The position numbers were made by a program, and so were the translations under genes. From assembly GCF_008831285.2 (NCBI RefSeq), contig NC_045149.1, forward strand, positions 19,049,035 through 19,113,034: DNA of 64,000 nucleotides. Reading direction: 5' to 3'. Below, in pieces: positions 1 through 11,567 of this stretch. The notes under the pieces were generated by a model. That model was not told the DNA's origin and ran no database searches. It saw only the letters and a program-made list of their open reading frames with translations. The number at the start of each line of letters is the position of its first letter. The stretch's first letter is position 1. The stretch comes from Nymphaea colorata. Lineage: Eukaryota > Streptophyta > Magnoliopsida > Nymphaeales > Nymphaeaceae.

Positions 1-228
1 TTGGCAAAGTAAGTCTGAGATTGCACTGGTTAAAAAAGAAAAGCCAACTGCAAATTTTCTACCAATACCAACTATCTTTAAACACCTGAAACTATAACAG
101 CTGCCATATTCAGGCACTAAAAGGCACCATGACCGCAGAAATTCATAAATATTGATATGCTAGGGACTTTGTCTGAGGTGATTTGGACAATCCATTTCCA
201 TAAGCATATGCAAAACCTGAATGTGCCA

Positions 229-917
229 GAATAGCTCAATGTATGGGAGAATATCCATGAGCATGGTTGGCAGACAACCAAATTTGTGGTTTGGTGAATT
301 GTCCAGAGTTGCTGAAAAAATGGTTTTTCGATTGGTCACTTCCTCACTTGTTTTATATCTGAGAAACAGGCGTAATTGGCTTCAGTTTATTGCCAGACTC
401 GAATGGTAATTGTCAAAGCTTTGATTAGCTCCACCAAGTGAAAGTCTTGAATTAGGGTTGCAAGTTTTGTCAGTTACAGGAACATAGGCGACTATGATGT
501 AGAAGCATGAACTCAACAGCTTGGAGTTGATAGATTCTGAACGGTCAAAGTCGTTTTGCTGAGTTCCTTCGACATGGGATTTGGTTTTTGTTGTTGAAAG
601 AGATCTGGCGCTGCTTGGGTTGCTCTGCCAAGTTAGACTCTTGATTTAGAGTTGCAAGTTGTGTGAGTTACAAGAACTTATACAATTATGATTTAGAACC
701 ATGTATTCGTATGTGCAGTTGAGAGAATCTAGAATTTTAAATCTCACAAGTTGGATTGGTGGCTGAGGGCTATATTTGCTTTTGCTGATTTAGTGCATGA
801 ACGTAAAAAATTGGAGTTACCAACATTCATACGTTGTGGGAGAAACTTGCTTTTTCTTTAAGCAGGTTCAAGAAAAAGAAAAAGAAAATTGAGGGACTTA
901 AGTTGCCTCTGTTACTT

Positions 918-955
<38 letters not shown>

Positions 956-1566
956 ACCTCAAAATCTTGAGGTATCAACTCTTTGTGCTGTAAAAAAAAG
1001 GCTACTGATGAAAGAAATAAAGTGTTGGATGATGTTTCCACCTTCAGCCAACCGTTGGTCTTTCTCAGTCACCCAGACCAAGTTATAGTATTCACGTTTA
1101 AAATTAAAGGCAAAATCTATAACCTATCGTTTAAACGATAATAAAGTAATAACACGACATCAGGGCCATACTTTTTTAAATGGACGATATCCCGAAACAC
1201 TTTGTTCATACCTCCTGCGACCAAAATCGGGATATTTTGAAAGTGCAAGCTCTATTTAGGGTTATCCAATGTCTAGTTCGAACCAGATGTACAGATCACT
1301 GTATCTGATGCATAAAATGTTCACATATTCAAATTTGGACATAAACAAAGAAAAGCACAACTATATCCAAATCCAATTTCTTAAATTCAAAATATAAATA
1401 TGATTCCCATTTTACTTTTAAATTCACAACTAAATTCAAATCCACCGGTTAAATGCACAGTTGAATCCAACCATATTATGATATGTTAAGAATGAACTTT
1501 CAAAATAATGTATGGATATTGGATTCAAGATATTTATTTAAAACTGAATCATAATTGAACAAATAT
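229..1566. repeat. Left arm of a long inverted repeat
   Basis: This segment reappears in reverse orientation at about 9692-10708. Matching landmarks include the stretch containing gtatgggagaatatcc near 240 (reverse complement near 10690), the block around the fully symmetric gtttaaac near 1130, and the block ending in aaactgaatcataattgaac near 1540-1560. The left arm is longer because it carries extra sequence at about 300-600 and an (AT)n tract at about 920-952. The arms differ by many substitutions and small indels, so the duplication is not recent. No coding capacity was recognised. The family of the repeated unit is unknown. Confidence 0.8.
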
Positions 1567-2930
1567 TTCCCTCTACCGAATGCCACACAAAGGTGATATC
1601 CAGTGCACCATAAAAGCCTATTTTCACAAAAGAGAATTTAGCAAACCATGGTGAACTGGATATCACCTTTGTGTGGCATTTGGTAGAGGGAATACTATAT
1701 ATGTTCTTTGGAATGTCGTGTTCCATAAATGCATCTCCACAACATGTGCAGTTGTGGAGAAAAAGAAAGCACATTTTTAGAAAATATGTTTGCAGATCAT
1801 CCCATGTGGGTGTGTTTGTATTTATTGAAGTCTACCAACACAAGCTTGCAAAAAGCAAGAACAAAAAAAACAAAGAGTGCGGCAATTAACTTAAGTGCAA
1901 AACTGAGTTAAATGGAAAGTAAGTTCAGTATTAGCATAAGAAAAACAAAAAAGAAAGAAGGAAAGAAAGAAAAACAAGTTTTCGCATCTTTGAGTCGAAT
2001 GCAGCGTTTTAAGCTTGGAAAGTACGCTTTTATGAAAGATGAGCTCTGTACTTTTAATGAAAGTCCCATGTAACGGTTCCATTTATGTGTTATTTCTCCA
2101 ACACGCCAAAACCTCTTATGGAGTTTTTGTGGGGACACGACACGTGAAATGTGCCGTTTCAAGTATAAGTTCCTGTTGAAACTTATACTTGGGGTGGGTT
2201 GACTATTGCAAACAGAACTCTTCCATTCAATAGATAGAGACCATTGCCAAGCTTTTTGTGATCTATTGCCGAATGCCAAACCTATTTCCAACTACTAGGA
2301 CTAAAGATGCTCAACTTCAGACTTTTATGATGGAATTATGAGTGATTTTATGACGAATTATGAGCGATAACTGAAAGGAATCTGCTTTCTAATCAACTGA
2401 AAGGAATCTGCTTTCTAATCAATAGCATATATGCATGTGCCGATGTTTCACTTGGTGAAAACTAGGGGCGGAGCCAGGATTTTTTTAAGGGGCGGGCCAA
2501 ACGATCCGCAGGTCAGGCCAAGGAAAGCAACGGGTCACGCCAGGAGGAGCGACGGGTCAGGCCAAACTAAAAAAATTTAATTTTTTCAATATAAAAATTT
2601 TTTTTTCATGCGCTCACCCGTGCCACGGCCTAGGCCCCCCCCCCCCCCCCCCCACCCACCCTCCGCCCCTGGTGCCAACGATGCAGGGAAGCTTCTTCGT
2701 ACAAAATGGCATATTTCGCCTCAACTACAGCTGCATGATAACATAATTTAGTTGTCACCAAGATTTTTGTGTTTAAGGAGTAAAACACAGGCGCTGTTTT
2801 TGTTAAACATTTACTTTTCCGGCGTTCCGTGTTTGTTTGGGTGGCCAGGGAGAAGAAGGATTTGGACAAGGATGGCATGGACATCACAGTGATGAAGCCC
2901 CACTGTTCCGTGGTAGAGACTTTTGTTCCC
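1566..2930. repeat. Repeat block copy 1: palindromic element remnant plus flank
   Basis: Positions 1566-1604 are the reverse complement of about 1655-1693, a short fold-back. From about 1694 onward the sequence matches about 5858-6550 in the same orientation, in shared blocks covering 1694-2106, about 2430-2460 and 2665-2930. Relative to copy 2, this copy has two extra pieces: about 2107-2430 and about 2461-2664. Within the first extra piece a 26-bp unit is perfectly duplicated in tandem (2371-2396 and 2397-2422). Short open frames occur but resemble no protein. Confidence 0.75.
2461..2664. mobile_element. Small TIR element (about 0.2 kb) with a poly-C tract
   Basis: The block begins with AGGGGCGGAG and ends with its reverse complement, CTCCGCCCCT. 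It is absent from the otherwise matching copy 2, where the sequence runs straight from ttggtg into ccaacgatg near 6300, so copy 2 behaves as an empty site. A run of about 20 C residues lies near its 3' end (about 2634-2655). There is no coding capacity, so it would be non-autonomous. The exact target duplication is unclear; ggtg occurs on both sides. Confidence 0.55.
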
Positions 2931-2944
2931 TACCCATTAGCCCT

Positions 2945-3574
2945 CACTGCATGGAAAGTTTATGTTTCAATTTCTTGTGTATTCGTTTCCCACATTCAGT
3001 TAGAACCCCAAACCCAGACACATCGACATCCATTGTTGGTTTATTTTTCATGTTTTGGTCAGTGTTTGGATCAGAGGAATTGGGTAGCTGTGGGATCGCG
3101 GTTTCGTGCATTTGCCTTCTCATTTAACTGGTGGTGGAATTCTAGACAGCATTTGAAACTGTGGTTTTTAGTAGGGATCGGCAGCAATGGCACCGCACTC
3201 ACGTTTCAATTCGGCCGTTCAGGACATGAGGGATATTGGCATCCCGTGAAAGACAGTGAAGCCCGGAAGCTGTTGGAGCTCTACGACGATAACTGGCCTC
3301 TAAACGAGAAGGAAAACTACCGAGCCTTGGCTGATGCCACATTTGAGCAGCAGGATTCTCAGGTTCTCCACTCTTGCTTTTGATTTTGTCTAAAATGTGA
3401 TTCATTGTTTTGGGTCTGTAAGTTCATGATTGGTTTTTTGAACTTTGATTGTCGGTACTATTGATCAGAAAGATGCCAAAATCAAAGAGGAAGATGACAA
3501 TGAGCGTGAGGTATGGTGAACTAGAATGCTTATCTAATGGTTGGTGTTTGAACTTGATGCATTTTGCCGTCTTT
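2945..3574 (+). pseudogene. Duplicated and broken 5' end of the SUVR-type methyltransferase gene
   Basis: This segment is a direct copy of about 11313-11966: upstream/leader sequence, exon 1 (ATG at 3187), intron 1 and exon 2 (3469-3510). The copy is dead. A C-to-G change gives a TGA stop after the residues MRDIGIP, and seven bases present in the intact gene (about 11648-11654) are missing after agcccg, which shifts the frame. Splice sites are still visible. Homology stops abruptly at about 3574, where copia-derived sequence begins, so exons 3-8 are absent. It may still be transcribed from the copied leader region; that is inference. Confidence 0.85.
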
Positions 3575-5640
3575 ATCAATCAAACAATTTGGATTTCAAA
3601 TCTGAACAATGTGTATTCTTGGGTTATGCTCTTCAACACAAAGGGTACACATGCATGAGTACTAACAGTAAAAGACTCTACATCTCTCAGACATGTCACA
3701 TTCAATGAGGCCGATTTTTCATTCAAAAACAAAAGAGAAGTCTCCAAAGAAGAAAACAAAGACTCACAAATATAGTCATACCAATACCATTTGTTGGCCC
3801 GGTCAATAATAGTCTCATTCCTCCTTCGCTTGAAAATCAATCGAACGTCCACCTTCATAACCATGATACTGAATCAACAAACTCATGAACATGTTCCAGA
3901 AACAGCCCGCACACACCAAATGACTACAAAATCCCAAGTCGGCACTCGTCAACCTAATCCTAGATACCATGACTATCATCTATATTCCTCTCACAAACAG
4001 TCATTGCCTTCCACCCTTCATGCACCAAACCTAAAACTATTAGGGAGGCTCTTGCAAATGAGCATTGGAGACCAGCAATGCAAACCAAATACAATGCTCT
4101 CATGACAAACAACACATTGATACTGGTTCCAAATGATTTTACTAAACATGTCCTGGGATTCTAATAGGTCTTCAAGATTAAACGGAAGGCAAATGGAAGT
4201 TTGAAATGGTGCAAAGCTCGTCTTGTGACTAAAGGCTATAGCCAAATTGAAGGTGTGGATTATACCGAAACCTTTAGTCTTGTAGCCAAACCTACTTCAA
4301 TTAGAATTGTGCTAACCATTGCTTTGAGCCATAAGTGGATAGTAGGGTTGGGCCTCGGGCTGGGCCGCCAGCGGGGGCCCGGACCCGGCCCAGTTCGTGC
4401 CCGAGTCAGCCCGGCCCAGTTCGGGCCTGAGTCAGCCCGGCCCAGTCCAGCCCGTTAAGAATTCAAAAATATTTTTAAAAAAAATATTTTAATAATATAT
4501 ATTTATTACAAACAAATATATCTTATATTTAAAAAAATATTTTATAATTTAAAAAAAAATTATTTTATTATAATCGGGCCGGTCGAGTTGGGCCTGGGCC
4601 CGGGTTTCAGATATCGGGCCGGCCCGACCCTGCCCAATGCCCACCTCTAGTGGACAGTACGTCAACTAGACATTCAAAACACTTTTTTGCATGGACGTCT
4701 TTCAAAAGAAGTATACATGGCTCAGCCTCCTAGGTTTGTGGACATAAGATTACTTGACCATGTTTGCAGGCTTGAAAAGACTCTCTATTGATTGAAACAG
4801 GTGTTTCGTGCTTAGTTTGCTCGATTGAACAATTTTCTCTTACAATTGGGATTTATTAGTGCTAAAAATGACACTTCACTTTTCATTTACAGGAACAAGT
4901 AGTATGTTATATATGTGTTAGTTTATGTCGATGACATAATCACTACTCGAAGCAGCACTAATTAAATTCATATGTTATTCAAAGATTTAGACAGAAATTT
5001 GTCATCAAGTACCTTGGCCAACTACATTTCTTCTTGGGTATGGAAGAAAAATTTTCAGAGCAAGGCCTAAAACTTTCTCAACAAAAATATATCTATAACC
5101 TGCTCAAGAAGACAAACATGATGGGTGCCAAACCGGTTGCCATTCCCATGGCACGTCTTCCTCTCAGTGCTGATCAAGGTCACAACTTCCATGATCCCAC
5201 TTTGTATAGGAGTGTAGTTGGTGCATTTCAGTATGCCACCATGACAACACCAGATTTAACATACTTTGTCAATAGAGTATGTCAATGCATGCATCAAACA
5301 AAAGAAGAGCATTGGAACACAGTTAAAAGAATCCTCATATACTTGAAGCACACCATATCTCATGAGCTAATCATTCAACCATGTGCTTCTCTATCTATCT
5401 CAGCTTATACTGATGTCGGTTCGGCCAGCTGCTCTGATGATCGCAGGCGTATAGGAGGCTATGCTGTTTTCCTTGGACACAACCTCATATCTTGGAGCTC
5501 GAAGAAACAAGATGTTGTTTACAGATCCAGTACCGAAGCTGAATATAGATTGATGGCCAAAGCCGCTGCCGAAATAATGTGGATCAAATTTTTACTGCAA
5601 GAACTAGGTGTTAAGGAAGGAGCCAAACCATGTTGTGGAT
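3575..5640 (+). mobile_element. Decayed Ty1/copia retrotransposon fragment
   Basis: Translated pieces in several frames show copia polyprotein order. An integrase C-terminal segment (QCVFLGYALQHKGYTC) lies near 3604. Reverse transcriptase follows, with KARLVTKGYSQ at about 4213, [10 protein letters not shown] after 4657, and the catalytic YVDDII near 4926. An RNase H region (SVVGAFQYATMTTPDLTY to SSTEAEYRLMAKAAAEIMW) lies at 5034-5640. The gag and integrase core are missing. A stop codon interrupts the conserved LY-x-LKQ motif near 4790, and frames shift several times. I could not find LTRs. A hAT-like element is nested inside the reverse transcriptase. Confidence 0.85.
4343..4649. mobile_element. 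Non-autonomous hAT-like element nested in the copia fragment
   Basis: The left end is TAGGGTTGGGCCTCGGGC and the right end is the inverse of TAGAGGTGGGCATTGGGC. The element is flanked by 8-bp sequences gtggatag (4335-4342) and gtggacag (4650-4657), a target duplication with one mismatch. Removing it restores the reading SHKW...[11 protein letters not shown] of the host copia. Inside, GC-rich ends (GGGCC/GGCCC runs) surround an AT-rich core. No transposase is present. Eight-base duplications and TAGGG-type ends fit the hAT superfamily. Confidence 0.8.
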
Positions 5641-5651
5641 CAAATTTTTTC

Positions 5652-6026
5652 TGCTTTTGGTTTTTGCTTGCTTGTGTTGGTAGACTTCAATAAATACAAA
5701 CACACCCACATGGGAAGATCTGCAAACATATTTTCTAAAAATGTGCTTTCTTTTTCTCCACAAGTGCGTGTGTTGTGGAGATGCATTTATGGTTATAGAA
5801 CACAACATTCCAACAAACATATATAGTATTCCCTCTACCAAATGCCATACAAATATATATGTTCTTTGGAATGTCGTGTTCCATAACCATAAATGCATCT
5901 CCACAACACGCGCAGTTGTGAAGAAAAAGAAAGCACATTTTTAGGACATATGTTTGCAGATCTTCCCATGTGGGTGTGTTTGTATCTATTGAAGTCTACC
6001 AACACAAGCAAGCAAAAACCAAAAAC
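5652..6026. repeat. Palindromic (fold-back) element
   Basis: Two arms of about 175 bp (5652-5828 and 5849-6026) are reverse complements with a loop of about 20 bp. Both arms carry the same marker strings, such as cacacccacatggga and its inverse, and gagatgcattt. The right arm and its downstream flank match 1694-1911. Translating either strand through the palindrome gives the same meaningless peptide, which explains the mirrored open frames here. No TIR or target duplication could be fixed. A transcript would form a long hairpin. Confidence 0.8.
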
Positions 6027-6550
6027 AGAAAAAACAAAGAGTGCAGTGATTAACTTAAGTGCAAAACTGAGTTAAATGGAAAGTAAGTTCAGTATTAGCA
6101 TAAGAAAAACAAAAAAGAAAGAAGGAAAGAAAGAAAAACAAGTTTTGTCCCATCTTTGAGGAGAATGCAACATTTTAAGCTTGGAAAGTACGCTTTTATG
6201 AAAGATGACCTCTGTGCTTGTAATGAAAGTCTTTATGTAACTGTTCCATTTATATGTTATTTCTCCAACACGCCAAAAGCATGTGCAGATGTTTCACTTG
6301 GTGCCAACGATGCTGGGAAGCTTCTTCGTACAAAATGACATATTTCGCCTCAACTACGGCTGAACGATAACATAATTTACTTGTCACCAAGACTTTTGTG
6401 TTTAGGGAATAAAACACAGGTGTTGTTCTTGTTAAATGTTTACTTTTCCGGTGTTTCGTGTTTGTTTGGGTGGACAGGGAGAAGAAGGATTTGGACATGG
6501 CATGGACATCACAGTGATGAAGCCCCACTGTTCCATGGTAGAGGCTTTTC
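5858..6550. repeat. Repeat block copy 2 (paired with 1694-2930)
   Basis: This stretch is collinear with copy 1 but lacks that copy's two extra pieces. Shared landmarks are the gaaagaaggaaagaaagaa run near 6115, the aagcttggaaagtacgctttta block near 6178 and the ggagaagaaggatttggaca block near 6478. Identity is high by eye. It contains no recognised gene. Confidence 0.7.
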
Positions 6551-9338
6551 TTCATATGAGTCCATAAGCTGGGCTTCCAAATATAATATGGGTATGGTGC
6601 CCCACATCTTACAGAAAAAGTTTCAACAAATTATGACTTTACAAAGTGGTGCCACTTCACTAGTGGAGTAGTTGTCCTTGTTACTATATATTTCCGTCCA
6701 CACAAGACATTCTCAACTCTGATTCACAGCCTGCACTTAATTAGACCTCTCTCTGTTTTTAAGTTTTTCAATTTTGTAAATGTAGAAATAAAAGTATTCG
6801 ACAGTGAATGCAAGGTCTATCTGATTAGCATGCTCCAATAAAGATCAAGACCTTGAAGTTGGAGGAGGCCAAAAATTTGATTTCCCCAGTCATTTGCTAA
6901 TGTACTAGGGTTAGAATAGAAATTAAGATATTCACTTCAGATACCAAGACGACTAAATGAATCCAGAGTCAGATTGAGGAACTCTCCAACTTGGTATATG
7001 TCTGTACCATTTTGATAAATTCAGGTTTGATTTGAGTGAAATTCCCTGAGAAGAAATAGCATATCAACATGTTTTATAGATGTAAAGTATTAACAAGTAC
7101 AAATTCAAAATAAGAATTGATATTATTTGGAATCGTACGAGCAAATTTCCTTTCGGGGAATCCTTGTGATAGCTTTATAATTTGCAGAAAATTTAGAATG
7201 CTGGACGCCACCCACAAATTCTTGTCTATCTGATGCGATTCTCACAAGAAGTGTATGAAGGATGGCCAAGTGCAGATTTAATATTGAAATACCTAACTTG
7301 TTATAGGACCCACACTTCCTTGTGTGTGTCTGTACGTGCACGCTCACACGTGGATGTGTTTCCAATGTGTGCAAGCTTGGGTTTATGTAGAGATCCCTAG
7401 CAGTTTATTAATAGCTAGTTAATGTAATTCAAATACGTTTGTCAAGTAACCAACTCAGGTCATTTATCTTTTTAGGAATGTTCATAGCTAATCAATATTT
7501 ATTTTCTCTTGCAGATGGCTTGCCCGCTTATACATTTTTTATGCTCTGCAGAAATCAACATTAGAACCAAAGAAAATCAAGCAGCCGAGTACGCTCTCCA
7601 ACAATAGTTAATCTAAATTCATAATGAGCACCCCAAGCAATTACTTAACCTCAAATTCTTTGACAATCATAATTAACTTTAGGTCACAACTCAAATCTTT
7701 AGTTTGTTAAACACCGAATTCAGCTGCAAAATCCCTCCCGTAACAACCAAGTTATGGAACATCAATGTAAACATTTGTGCCTAACTAATTTAACTCCATT
7801 TTGAAATCATGAGTTCTAAAGTGTATTCAATCAAATGCTAAGCGAAATTAGGGTTTTTCAAAAAGAAAACGGCCTCACTTAACTTTTGACTAGGTATGTT
7901 GCGTGCAACATCTGTATTGATCCATAAGTGCAACAATTAAAATAATGTGTCAATGCATGCCTAATGAGCTGAAATATGCAATAATTTAAAGGAAACTATA
8001 TGCACATGCAAGAAATATAATGTAGTCTATCACATGACTAAAGCAAAAGCAAGATCATAACTCAAAACAGTAAAACAAAAAACAAAAAAGGAATAAAGTC
8101 AAGCCTCCAAGAGGCCTCTCTTCATCAAAGACACAACATCATTTGGGTTTTTTCCCAAGTCTCTTTGCCCTAGAATTTGTGCCTTGACCTCCCATTAGTC
8201 ATCTCTATTTATGGCTGCAAAGCCGGAAGAACATTCCCTCCGCAATAAATACAGGACTAAATTTTGCATGGGAAATCGTGTCAGACACTAGACCCTAATT
8301 TTCATCAAAGCTTAGGTGCATGTGACACATGCCAGCTATATTTCATAAAGTACCTAACATTTTAAGCAAACTTTTGCTAGAAAACATGATTCAATTGATC
8401 AGAACTTATTTCTAATTGAATTCATCTTTTACATTTGAAATCTGAATCTAACCCTAATCCAACTTTTTTATTCCAAATCTTATCAGACAATAAACATCAA
8501 ACATCTGAAATTATATATTTAAATTGAAATTTGATAAGAACTTTGTCTATGCATGTAATATTTTTATCAATATTGTTTCAACCAGACCGATATAAAATAT
8601 CGATTCATGATATATTAATAAAATAACACAAACATCACTCTCTACTTCATTTTGTGGTTGATATGGCAGGATACAGTTTGAGCACATGCATCAATTTTTA
8701 AGGATCCCAATGAGATTTGGAACCCAAAGTGATTCAAATCCAATACCTAGATCCATTTGACTTTTTGGGACAAATATTCTATTATATACAGCCATGATTG
8801 GTTACTCTCATTTATTTTGTATAGATTTCTTCAATGTCCTTGATCTAAGCCTCTTCAAAAGATATACAAGTGCCAAAAATTCCACTTGCATGCATAGAAA
8901 ACACCATAGATTTGAAACTCTTTCTCTCTCTTAAATTTCTGGACAGTTTCATTGCTGACTTAAATGACAGTAGATCGGCTTTAAGTTAAACCAATTTGCT
9001 AATGCTAGTTTAATGATAAAACTAAGGGGCAGTGGCAGGCAAAGTGTTGTCAAACTCTTAATTACAACTTTTTTTCTTTCTAACCAGAGTTTTAATGACC
9101 CAAGTCAATATTTTTCACATTGTTCAATATTAAGTTAATATTGTACTGATTTGTTCATTTAAAAGAAAGCATATCAACTGAAAATTGTATCATTTTGCTC
9201 AATATTGAACAAACTAAGAGGTGCCCTTTTGGGGATTCAAACATGAGACGATGGAAGAAATGTCCATCCACAAACTAATTGTAACTCAGCAGAAAGCGTG
9301 ATTGGGTAATTGGACCAACTCGCTGCATGGGTTAGGAA
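6551..9338. other. AT-rich intergenic DNA, no gene recognised
   Basis: I read this 2.8-kb stretch in all frames and saw only short open frames with no family resemblance. It contains poly-A/T tracts, a short (CA)n-like purine/pyrimidine patch near 7310-7345, and pyrimidine-rich runs. There is no clear TIR, LTR, tRNA or promoter. Confidence 0.6.
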
Positions 9339-9502
9339 CTGGAAACCATTCGAATTTGGATCTAGATTTGGTCGAGTCCTGGATCGAGGCTAGAATTGTT
9401 TATTGACCAGTAATCATATTTCTAACATGAGCAATTGGATAAATGTGATGAGTAAGAATTTGATCCATTTTTGTGAAGCAGTTTGAGGAGAAATTAACCG
9501 TT
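9339..9502. repeat. Direct repeat, copy 1 (about 164 bp)
   Basis: This starts with ctggaaaccattcgaatttg and ends with gaggagaaattaacc. It recurs in the same orientation at about 10709-10872 with roughly a dozen differences. The two copies bracket the segment 9503-10708 that holds the right arm of the long inverted repeat. The ends lack TG...CA, so a paired-LTR reading is not supported. Confidence 0.8.
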
Positions 9503-9691
9503 CAAACACACACACACAAAATGGAAGATCAAGAACAAGAAGCACCATACCGCTGTACTAGTTGTCCTTAAAAACTAGGTTTTCTCAAAGAAAGGAGAAA
9601 AAAAAATCGATATGAAAAAAAAATCTAACATCCGATTAAGAAATTGCATTCACATTTAAGAAAAATGGCATCCAATCTAATTTAGTTTTAG

Positions 9692-10708
9692 GCAAATATT
9701 TATTCAATTATGATTCAGTTTTAAATAAATATCTTGAATCCAAAATCCATACATTATTTTGAAAGTTGATTCTTAACATATCATAATACGGTTGGATTGG
9801 ACTGCGCATTTAAACGCTGGATTTGAATTTAAAAGTAAGACGGAATCATATTTAGATTGTTTGCCTTTTCTTTGTTCGTGTCCAAATTCGAATATATGAA
9901 CATTCCATGCGTCAGATACAGTGATGGGTACATCTGATTCGAATTAGACATTTGATATTCCTAAATAGAGCCTGCTTTTTCATAATATCCAGATTTTGGT
10001 TGCAGGAGGAGGTGTGAACAAAGTGTTTCGGGATATCGTCCGTTTAAAAAAGTAAGGCCCTGATATCGCGTTATTACTTTATTATCGTTTAAACGTTAGG
10101 TTGTCACTTTTGCCTTTAATTTTAAACGTGAATACTATAACTTGGTTTGGATGATTGAGAAAGACCACCACTTGGTTGAAGGCCAAAACATCACCCAACC
10201 CTTTATTATTTTCATGAGTAGCCCCTTTTTACAGCACTAAGAGTTATACGTCAAGAGTTTGAGTTTCCACAAAAAAAATAGTTTCTTTTTTAAGTAACAC
10301 AGGCAACTTAAGTCCCTCAATTTTCTTTTTCTTTTTTCTTGAACCTGCTTAAAGAAGAAAAAGCAAGTTTCTCCCACAACGTATGAATGTTGGTAACTCC
10401 ATTTTTTTTCACATTCATGCACTAAATCGGCAAAAGCAAATATGGCTCTCAGTCACCAATCCAACTTGTAAGTTTTAAAATTCTAGATTTCCTCAACAAG
10501 CTACTAAATCGCAACTGTATAAGTTATTGTAACTCTCACAACTTGCAACTCTAAATCAAGAGTCTAACTTTGCAGAGCTAACCAAGTTTTGACAATTACC
10601 GTTCAGATTCTATCAACTCCAAGCTTATGGGTTAACTCTGGACAAATCACCAAACCACAAATTTGGTTGACTGCCAACCATGCTCGTGGATATTCTCCCA
10701 TACATTGA
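9692..10708. repeat. Right arm of the long inverted repeat
   Basis: This is the reverse-complement partner of about 229-1566. It is shorter because it lacks the extra sequence and the (AT)n tract of the left arm. It ends exactly where the second copy of the 164-bp direct repeat begins. No gene was recognised in it. Confidence 0.8.
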
Positions 10709-10872
10709 GCTGGAAACCATTCGAATTTGGATCTAGATTTGGTCGAGTCCTGGATCGATGCTAGAATTGTTTATTTACCAGTAGTCATATTTCTAACATA
10801 AGCAATTGGATAAATGTGATGCACAAGAATTTGATCCATTTTTGTGTGGCAGTTTGAGGAGAAATTAACCTA
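10709..10872. repeat. Direct repeat, copy 2 (about 164 bp)
   Basis: Partner of 9339-9502. The right inverted-repeat arm lies between the two copies. Its right end merges into the upstream region of the SUVR-type gene. Confidence 0.8.
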
Positions 10873-11165
10873 GTGAGGATAGGGATTAGGGAAGAAGGAA
10901 AACTGAGGAAGAAACCAGTTCCACAGAGGGGCATGTCTTCCTCCCATGGATGGATTAGCAACATCAAGAGAGAGAGAGAGAGGGAAGCCAAGCCATTCGG
11001 GATCCAGCTCGGCTTGTCTCATAGGCGCCCACGGCTCAGCGAGCCGCTCCCTCACCATTTCCTTTCGAAGTTCAATCGATTCGAAACGATTCAAACTTCC
11101 GATTCATAAACAGGCGGCTGTTTAACGCAGACTCCATAGATGCCTCAGCAGCCTAAAAACCTTAA

Positions 11166-11196
<31 letters not shown>

Positions 11197-11567
11197 GTTG
11201 CTGTTGCTGAATCCACCACTGAGCGGAGGATAAGCCTCAGGTGTGCACTCCCTTCATCCTCTTTGGCATGTATTTCTTCCTCGGCCTTCCTTCTTCTTCC
11301 CCACTTGCCGTCTCTGCATGGAAAGTTTATGTTGCTATTCCTTGTGTATTCGTTGCCCACATTCAGTTAGAACCCTAAACCCAGACACCCCAGCATCCAT
11401 TGTTGGTTTATTTTTCATGTTTTGATCGGTGTTTGGATCCAAGGAATTGGGTATTCTCAGTGTTGTGGGATCGGGGTTTCGTGCATTTGCCTTCTCATTT
11501 AACTGATGATGGAATTCTGGGACCGCATTTGAAGCTGTGGTTTTTCAACCCGTAGGGATCGGCAGCG
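10873..11567 (+). promoter_or_regulatory. Upstream and leader region of the SUVR-type gene
   Basis: This stretch carries a short (AG)n tract (about 10967-10982) and a (CT)n tract (about 11170-11195), common in plant promoters and leaders. About 11313-11567 is duplicated at 2945-3186, so part of the control or leader region exists twice. No TATA box stood out, and the transcription start cannot be fixed by eye. Confidence 0.45.

Noticed and set aside
2945-3574. Second functional methyltransferase gene
   Set aside because: Only exons 1-2 are present, with a stop codon and a 7-bp deletion, and the copy is cut off by copia sequence.
9339-10872. Miniature LTR retrotransposon (TRIM) reading of the 164-bp direct repeats
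   Set aside because: The repeats lack TG...CA ends, and no primer-binding site or purine tract was found.
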